64,000 nucleotides of DNA from Klebsiella spallanzanii (lineage in GTDB: Bacteria > Pseudomonadota > Gammaproteobacteria > Enterobacterales > Enterobacteriaceae): positions 1 to 64,000 of the forward strand of contig NZ_CABGGS010000034.1 in NCBI RefSeq assembly GCF_902158555.1, written 5' to 3'. A model generated the notes under the pieces. That model did no database searches. It had not been told where the DNA came from and worked only from the letters and a program-made list of their open reading frames with translations. Positions 57,775 through 64,000 of the stretch are shown here, piece after piece (the first letter of the stretch is position 1; each line of letters opens with the position of its first letter). A program made the position numbers and the translations under genes.

Positions 57775-59118
57775 ATGGCGAACACCATCACGGCTGATGA
57801 GATTCGGGAGCGCTTTTCGCAGGCGATGTCGGCGATGTACCAGCAGGAAGTTCCGCAGTACGGAACGTTACTGGAACTGGTGGCCGACGTTAATCTGGCA
57901 GTACTGGAAAATAACCCGAAGCTGCATGAACAACTGGCCAATGCTGATGAACTGGCGCGGCTTAACGTTGAACGCCACGGCGCGATCCGCGTCGGAACGG
58001 CGGAAGAACTGGCGACTTTACGCCGCATGTTTGCCATTATGGGAATGTATCCCGTTAGCTATTACGATCTGTCGCAGGCCGGGGTCCCGGTTCACTCGAC
58101 CGCGTTTCGGCCCATTGACGACGCGGCGCTGGCGCGCAATCCGTTTCGGGTTTTTACTTCGCTGCTGCGCCTGGAGCTTATTGCTAACGTTGAGCTGCGC
58201 AATCGGGCGGCGAAAATTCTCGCCCGCCGCGATATTTTCACTCCTCGCTGTCGTGAACTGATTGCGCTTCATGAACAGAAGGGGGAGTTCACCTCCGCTG
58301 AAGCGCGTGAGTTTGTGGAGCAGGCGCTGGAAACCTTTCGCTGGCATCGCCATGCCACTGTCGATGAAGAAACCTATCATGCGCTGCACGAAGAGCATCG
58401 GCTGATTGCCGATGTGGTCTGTTTTCCCGGCTGCCACATTAATCACCTGACTCCGCGTACGCTGGATATCGATCGGGTGCAGGCGCTGATGCCGGAGTGC
58501 GGTATCGCTCCCAAAGCGTTGATTGAAGGGCCGCCGCGTCGCGATGTGCCGATTTTACTGCGCCAGACCAGTTTTAAAGCGCTTGAAGAGCCGGTGATGT
58601 TTGCCGGAGAACATAAAGGTACGCACACCGCTCGCTTTGGCGAAATTGAGCAGCGCGGTATGGCGCTGACGCCAAAAGGGCGCGCCCTTTACGATCGATT
58701 ACTTAGCGAGGCCGGGGTAGGCAAAGATAACCTTAATCACCAGCGCCATCTGCAGGAGGTCTTTAGTCAATTCCCCGACAGCGAATTCTTGCTGCGCCAG
58801 CAGGGTCTGGCGTACTTTCGCTTCCGCCTGACTCCCGCGGGAGAAGCGCACCGCCAGGCGTTTCGTCCGGGCGATGACCCGCAGCCGCTAATTGAACGCG
58901 GCTGGGTTATTGCGCAACCCATTATTTATGAAGACTTTTTGCCGGTCAGCGCCGCCGGGATTTTTCAGTCGAATCTGGGCAATGAGATTCAGTCACGCAG
59001 CCATGGTAATGCTAGCCGTGAAGCCTTTGAAGAAGCGCTGGGGTGCCAGGTTTACGATGAGTTTATCCTCTATCAACAGGCGGAAGAGCGCAGTAAACGA
59101 CGTTGCGGTCTGCTGTAA
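57775..59118 (+). CDS. ydcJ: DUF1338 family metalloprotein YdcJ (2-oxoadipate dioxygenase/decarboxylase-like)
   Basis: YdcJ is 447 residues long, equal to E. coli. The family includes Pseudomonas HglS, which converts 2-oxoadipate to 2-hydroxyglutarate with an Fe(II) centre. Likely metal ligands and neighbours are seen in RLNVERHGAIRVGT, CHINHLTPRTLDID and ARFGEIEQRG. GGAGG lies 5 bases upstream of the ATG. It is divergent from pcaH. The enzymatic role in enterics is unproven. Confidence 0.93.
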   Translation: MANTITADEIRERFSQAMSAMYQQEVPQYGTLLELVADVNLAVLENNPKLHEQLANADELARLNVERHGAIRVGTAEELATLRRMFAIMGMYPVSYYDLSQAGVPVHSTAFRPIDDAALARNPFRVFTSLLRLELIANVELRNRAAKILARRDIFTPRCRELIALHEQKGEFTSAEAREFVEQALETFRWHRHATVDEETYHALHEEHRLIADVVCFPGCHINHLTPRTLDIDRVQALMPECGIAPKALIEGPPRRDVPILLRQTSFKALEEPVMFAGEHKGTHTARFGEIEQRGMALTPKGRALYDRLLSEAGVGKDNLNHQRHLQEVFSQFPDSEFLLRQQGLAYFRFRLTPAGEAHRQAFRPGDDPQPLIERGWVIAQPIIYEDFLPVSAAGIFQSNLGNEIQSRSHGNASREAFEEALGCQVYDEFILYQQAEERSKRRCGLL

Positions 59119-59160
59119 AATCAGTACTCTGCTGGCATAAGTTGTTAAAGGAAGCAGGCC

Positions 59161-60669
59161 ATGCAGAACCCGTCTACTCCGCTGGTAAAAACCCGGCAGG
59201 GAACCCTCTCCGGCACCGCCGAAGAGAATATTCACATTTGGCGCGGAATTCCCTATGCCGCGCCGCCCGTCGGCTGCCTGCGCTGGCGTGCGCCGCAGCC
59301 TGCCGCCCGCTGGCAGGGTGTTCGTCGGGCAGATACCTTCTCGGCATCAAGCTGGCAGGATATTGAGTATTGCCGCGAACTTGGCGGTGGCGATCCCGGT
59401 CGCTTTTCAGAGGATTGCCTTTATCTCAACGTCTGGTCACCCGCCGCGCGCGTACAGCCGCTGCCGGTGATGGTCTGGCTGCACGGAGGCGGTTACACCA
59501 TCGGCGCGGGAAGTTTACCGCCCTACGACGGTAAAGCGCTAGCTTCCCGCGACGTGGTGGTGGTGACGGTAAACTACCGGCTGGGGCATCTGGGATTCTT
59601 TGCTCATCCAGCACTGGAAGGGGAAGACGGCGAGCGCATTTATAATTTTGCGCTACTTGACCAGATTGCCGCTCTGCAATGGGTCCAGGAGAACATTCAT
59701 GCTTTCGGCGGTGATGCGGCTAATGTGACGCTGTTTGGTGAGTCTGCCGGGGCGCGAAGCGTGCTGTCGCTGATGGTTTCGCCAAAATCCAGAGGACTAT
59801 TCCATAAGGCGATTATCCAGAGCGGTTATACCTTGCCAGATCTGCCACGGGAAAAGGCGCTGGCTAAAGGGCAACTGATCGCTGAGCATTTCTCATTGCC
59901 GCAGGCCAGCGCTGAACAACTGCGGGCTATTCCGGCGGAGGCATTCTGGTCGCTAACCGCACCGCTAACGATTGGCCCGGCCCCTGTGGCTGGTGATGCC
60001 GTGCTGCCACAGCCGATGCTGGAGACCTTTTTTAGCGGGCGTCAGCACCCATTACCGGTCATGATTGGCTCTAACAGCGATGAGGCCAGCGTAATGGCGG
60101 TATTTGGCGTCGATATTGCCGGGCAGATTCAGAAACTTCGCCGCGAACGTCGATTTGGTCTTGGGTTAATTAAGCTGCTCTATCCCGGCGTGAAGGGCGA
60201 TGAAGCGCTGGGGCGAGAAGTGTGTCGCGATATGGCCTTCACAACTCTGGGCTATGTCGTGATGCAGGCGCAGCAGCGGGTAGGGCAACCGTGCTGGCGC
60301 TACTGGTTTGACTATGTTGCCGAGGCTGAACATGAAACGTATCCGCATGGCGCGTGGCACGGTAATGAAGTGGCGTATGTTTTTGACAACCTGGACCTTG
60401 CCGAGCCGGTACGAAATTATGCCAACGACCGCGACAGGTCATTTGCCGCCCACGTTGCCGACTATTGGGCTAACTTCGCCCGTCTGGCCGGTAACGACTG
60501 CCATGAACTCTCCGGACCAGTACGCTGGCCCGCCTGCGCGCGCGGGCGGGACCGTTTGCTACGAATCGGCTTGCACAAGCAGGCTGGTTTTAAAGTGGAA
60601 AACCGTTTTATGCGCGCGCGTCTGGCGTTGTTTCGCCGGGTGATGAAGCATCATGTGACGCTGGATTAA
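59161..60669 (+). CDS. Type-B carboxylesterase
   Basis: The 502-residue alpha/beta hydrolase is of the para-nitrobenzyl esterase type. It shows the N-terminal IWRGIPYAAPPVGCLRWRAP, EDCLYLNVW, oxyanion HGGGYTIGAG, nucleophile elbow LFGESAGARSV (Ser about 199), acid in SNSDEASVM and the catalytic His in PHGAWHGNEV. No signal peptide is seen, so it is probably cytoplasmic. It follows ydcJ by 42 bases and may share its transcript. Its natural ester is unknown; a hydroxycinnamate-quinate ester is only a guess from the neighbours. The end overlaps the convergent DUF2235 gene. Confidence 0.9.
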   Translation: MQNPSTPLVKTRQGTLSGTAEENIHIWRGIPYAAPPVGCLRWRAPQPAARWQGVRRADTFSASSWQDIEYCRELGGGDPGRFSEDCLYLNVWSPAARVQPLPVMVWLHGGGYTIGAGSLPPYDGKALASRDVVVVTVNYRLGHLGFFAHPALEGEDGERIYNFALLDQIAALQWVQENIHAFGGDAANVTLFGESAGARSVLSLMVSPKSRGLFHKAIIQSGYTLPDLPREKALAKGQLIAEHFSLPQASAEQLRAIPAEAFWSLTAPLTIGPAPVAGDAVLPQPMLETFFSGRQHPLPVMIGSNSDEASVMAVFGVDIAGQIQKLRRERRFGLGLIKLLYPGVKGDEALGREVCRDMAFTTLGYVVMQAQQRVGQPCWRYWFDYVAEAEHETYPHGAWHGNEVAYVFDNLDLAEPVRNYANDRDRSFAAHVADYWANFARLAGNDCHELSGPVRWPACARGRDRLLRIGLHKQAGFKVENRFMRARLALFRRVMKHHVTLD

Positions 60670-61852
60670 CCCCTTCCAGCACGTAGCTTTGCGGGAGATT
60701 AACCGGTCGCCAGGCGCTCTTTTCCATTCTCCGCTGAACGGAAATGTGGACTAACGCGCCTTCTGGGATCAACCGGGGTTCTCCGGCTGGAAGATACCAA
60801 CCCAACCAGGACCGACGCCCGGGCCACTCTCTGGCTTTGACCCTTTTCGGTAGCCATTCGGCTAGCGTCCAGGCGGGCGTAAGGGAGCGATGCATCTCTG
60901 CGGTCTCATCCGGTATGCAATAGCGATATTGACTGCCCTGACGCGGCTTGCCAAACACCATTTGGTTGATGTTGGCCTGATTCACCTGCAGGCCGCGCGT
61001 CCGCGCTTCCTCTATCATCCAGGCAAGCGGGAATTTTGACAGCCCGCTCTCCGCTTCCGGGTATCCGCCGCCAATATCGGCATGCACGCCGGCAAACCAT
61101 ACTTGTTTAATATCCTGGGCAATATCGCTCTCAGGTTTAAACGCTTTGACTCTGAAAGGCTGCGGCTCGAACCAGCGATGCAGGCGGAACATTCGACGCC
61201 GTTCATCAATGGCCATGGCCTGACGGAAGCATTTCACGATCGGATTTTTCTGGGTATAGCGCAGTTTTTCAACGTCCAGTAGCAGACCGAGTTTTTTCGG
61301 GATCAGCACTGAAGAGACGGTGTCCCACACGCCGATAAACTCGATTTGAATCATTCGCGTTCCCGCGACTCGCGAGAAGTGCCACGCATCGGCTAGCGCA
61401 GAAGAGGGCCGCTTTTCATCACCGCGAGGGACATCGCCTGAACTGGCGCGTTTATAGGCGGCTAAAGCATAGGCGGCGAGATTAAGCTGATCTTTGTTCA
61501 GGAGGCCAATCATATTCACCAGCGCCGCCAGTACGCGAACGGTGTAAGCTCCGCGGCTAAAGCCGAAGAGCCAGACTTTGTCGCCGCGGGCGTAGTTTTC
61601 ACAAAGAAAGCGATAAGCGTTAAGAATGTCGTCATCCAGGCCGAAACCGGTGGCGAGCTCAAACCAGCCGCGAACTTTTTGTCGCGCCTGTTGCCAGGCA
61701 TTATGCTGACCGATGGTGCCGATACCGGGGTTATAATAGACGCACTGCGTGGTGTTTTTACTGATGACGCGATACAGCTTTAGCACGTTTGAGAGTTCGG
61801 CCTTCACTTCATTACCGGTACCATCACAACAAATCACAATGTTTTTGCTCAT
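60608..61852 (-). CDS. DUF2235 alpha/beta hydrolase-like protein
   Basis: DUF2235 covers uncharacterised hydrolases and the Tle1 phospholipase effectors of type VI secretion. The ATG at 61852 (MSKNIVICCDGTGNEVKAEL, 414 residues) follows AGGAAG; an ATG at 61942 adds 30 unlikely residues. Motifs are the N-terminal CCDGTGN, YYNPGIGTIG, the nucleophile GFSRGAYTVR (Ser about 114) and VWFAGVHADIGGGYPE near 255 with Asp and His. No T6SS gene is nearby. Its 3' end overlaps the esterase 3' end by 62 bases on the other strand. Confidence 0.88.
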   Translation of the reverse strand: MSKNIVICCDGTGNEVKAELSNVLKLYRVISKNTTQCVYYNPGIGTIGQHNAWQQARQKVRGWFELATGFGLDDDILNAYRFLCENYARGDKVWLFGFSRGAYTVRVLAALVNMIGLLNKDQLNLAAYALAAYKRASSGDVPRGDEKRPSSALADAWHFSRVAGTRMIQIEFIGVWDTVSSVLIPKKLGLLLDVEKLRYTQKNPIVKCFRQAMAIDERRRMFRLHRWFEPQPFRVKAFKPESDIAQDIKQVWFAGVHADIGGGYPEAESGLSKFPLAWMIEEARTRGLQVNQANINQMVFGKPRQGSQYRYCIPDETAEMHRSLTPAWTLAEWLPKRVKAREWPGRRSWLGWYLPAGEPRLIPEGALVHISVQRRMEKSAWRPVNLPQSYVLEGVNPASHDASSPGETTPDARA

Positions 61853-62064
61853 TATTTTCTTCCTGAAAAAAGCAGAATCTATATCCATAGTTTTTACGAT
61901 GATTTTATCAGTATGCCACGGTGCGTTCTGTAAATGGGACAATGCGTCACACTTTCGACGGCTAATCCTCAGCCAGTGATTACACTATGATCAGCCTTGT
62001 TAACCATACCTCCGCAGAATCTGGATTCTGACGGAAAACTTGCTGTTGAAATGAGGAAGAAACC

Positions 62065-62688
62065 ATGGCCAAACCGTATGTTCGTCTGGACAAAAATGAT
62101 GCTGCCGTGCTGCTGGTGGATCATCAGACCGGATTGCTCTCTCTTGTGCGCGATATCGATCCTGATAAATTCAAGAACAACGTCCTTGCCCTTGGCGACC
62201 TGGCGAAGTATTTCGGTCTGCCGACCATCTTAACCACCAGCTTCGAAAACGGCCCGAACGGTCCGTTGGTGCCGGAGCTGAAAGAGCAGTTCCCCGACGC
62301 GCCCTATATCGCACGTCCGGGCAATATTAATGCCTGGGATAACGAGGATTTTGTTAAGGCCGTTAAAGCAACGGGCAAGAAGCAGTTGATTATTGCTGGC
62401 GTGGTGACGGAGGTTTGTGTGGCATTCCCGGCGTTATCGGCGATTGAAGAGGGTTTTGATGTCTTTGTGGTAACTGACGCATCCGGTACTTTCAACCCGA
62501 TTACCCGCGATGCCGCCTGGGACCGTATGTCGCAGGCAGGGGTGCAGTTGATGTCGTGGTTTGGCGTGGCTTGCGAGCTGCACCGCGACTGGCGTAACGA
62601 TATTGAAGGTCTGGGAACGCTGTTCTCTAACCATATTCCGGATTATCGTAACCTGATGACCAGCTTTAACCTTTTAAATCAGAAATAA
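62065..62688 (+). CDS. ycaC: Isochorismatase-family hydrolase YcaC
   Basis: The 207-residue product is very close to E. coli YcaC, an octameric cysteine hydrolase of unknown substrate. The fold has VLLVDHQTGLLSLVRD with the catalytic Asp, a Lys region in AVKATGKKQLIIAG and the nucleophilic Cys in VTEVCVAFPAL (about residue 118). GAGGAAGAAACC lies before the ATG. In E. coli this gene is elsewhere, so the placement between ydcJ and opgD is a difference in this genome. Confidence 0.93.
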   Translation: MAKPYVRLDKNDAAVLLVDHQTGLLSLVRDIDPDKFKNNVLALGDLAKYFGLPTILTTSFENGPNGPLVPELKEQFPDAPYIARPGNINAWDNEDFVKAVKATGKKQLIIAGVVTEVCVAFPALSAIEEGFDVFVVTDASGTFNPITRDAAWDRMSQAGVQLMSWFGVACELHRDWRNDIEGLGTLFSNHIPDYRNLMTSFNLLNQK

Positions 62689-62696
62689 TTATCTTT

Positions 62697-62719
62697 GCGG
62701 CCAGCATCAGTCTGGCCGC
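62697..62719 (+). terminator. Hairpin after ycaC
   Basis: GCGGCCAG and CTGGCCGC pair round CATCAGT, 8 bases past the stop; only a short T stretch follows. Confidence 0.6.
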
Positions 62720-62848
62720 TTGCGATCTTATTACCGCTAATATCCGACGTTCTGGAGGCCGCTAATTCGGTCTGGTCCGGTGGACATATTTTTTTCATGC
62801 ATTTCTGCCGTCAACAATTGGATTATCAATCGTTTTTGTCTAGAGTGA

Positions 62849-64000
<1,152 letters not shown>

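Overview
The window is chromosomal DNA of an enteric gammaproteobacterium in the Klebsiella / Raoultella / Enterobacter / Kluyvera range. The backbone follows the Escherichia coli order tynA - paaZ - paaABCDEFGHIJK - paaX - paaY - ynbABCD - azoR - hrpA - ydcF - aldA - cybB - ydcJ - opgD, and the proteins match the E. coli ones closely in sequence and length. It departs from E. coli by lacking feaR/feaB, trg, hokB and ydcI, and by carrying pcaGH with a LysR regulator, a PQQ dehydrogenase, frmRA and a YcaC-type hydrolase within this backbone.

Layout. 1-6.7 kb is accessory: an EAL protein cut by the left edge, a frameshifted LysE/RhtB exporter, an IS1182-type element with a nonsense codon in its transposase and a family of 30-bp repeats around it, an acetyltransferase, a SymE-like toxin and a small unknown gene. 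6.7-22.7 kb is the aromatic-amine and phenylacetate block: TynA deaminates phenylethylamine, and Paa proteins carry phenylacetate through CoA activation (K), epoxidation (ABCE, with D), isomerisation (G), ring hydrolysis and aldehyde oxidation (Z) and beta-oxidation-like steps (J, F, H) to acetyl-CoA and succinyl-CoA. PaaX represses, and a two-part PaaX-type operator lies just before paaA. 22.9-27.9 kb is the ynb membrane-lipid/phosphatase operon, with ynbC frameshifted. 28.1-32.8 kb holds azoR and hrpA.

33-35 kb is a small AT-richer island of two tandem paralogous exported proteins of unknown function plus a third small gene. 35-40.4 kb is a MarR-controlled tripartite efflux operon ending in an O-methyltransferase gene, with a perfect 20-bp palindrome as probable operator. 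40.6-49.6 kb mixes a glutamate-type dehydrogenase, ydcF, aldA, a LysR regulator, a GAF-GGDEF diguanylate cyclase, acetyltransferases, several small genes and a DinI/MsgA-like gene behind a LexA box.

49.7-64 kb holds cybB, formaldehyde detoxification (frmRA), a membrane PQQ dehydrogenase of the glucose/quinate/shikimate family, pcaQ-like regulator and pcaGH (protocatechuate ring cleavage), ydcJ, a type-B carboxylesterase, a DUF2235 hydrolase, ycaC and the start of opgD. The dehydrogenase next to protocatechuate dioxygenase suggests use of quinate/shikimate, although dehydroshikimate dehydratase and the steps after carboxymuconate are not in the window.

No rRNA, tRNA or CRISPR array was recognised. 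REP-type palindromes recur between operons, and one ERIC element sits in the pcaH leader. The most open questions are the tandem-paralog island at 33-35 kb, the efflux/O-methyltransferase operon, the repeat family round the IS, and the tiny membrane-protein genes at 49.0-49.2 kb.
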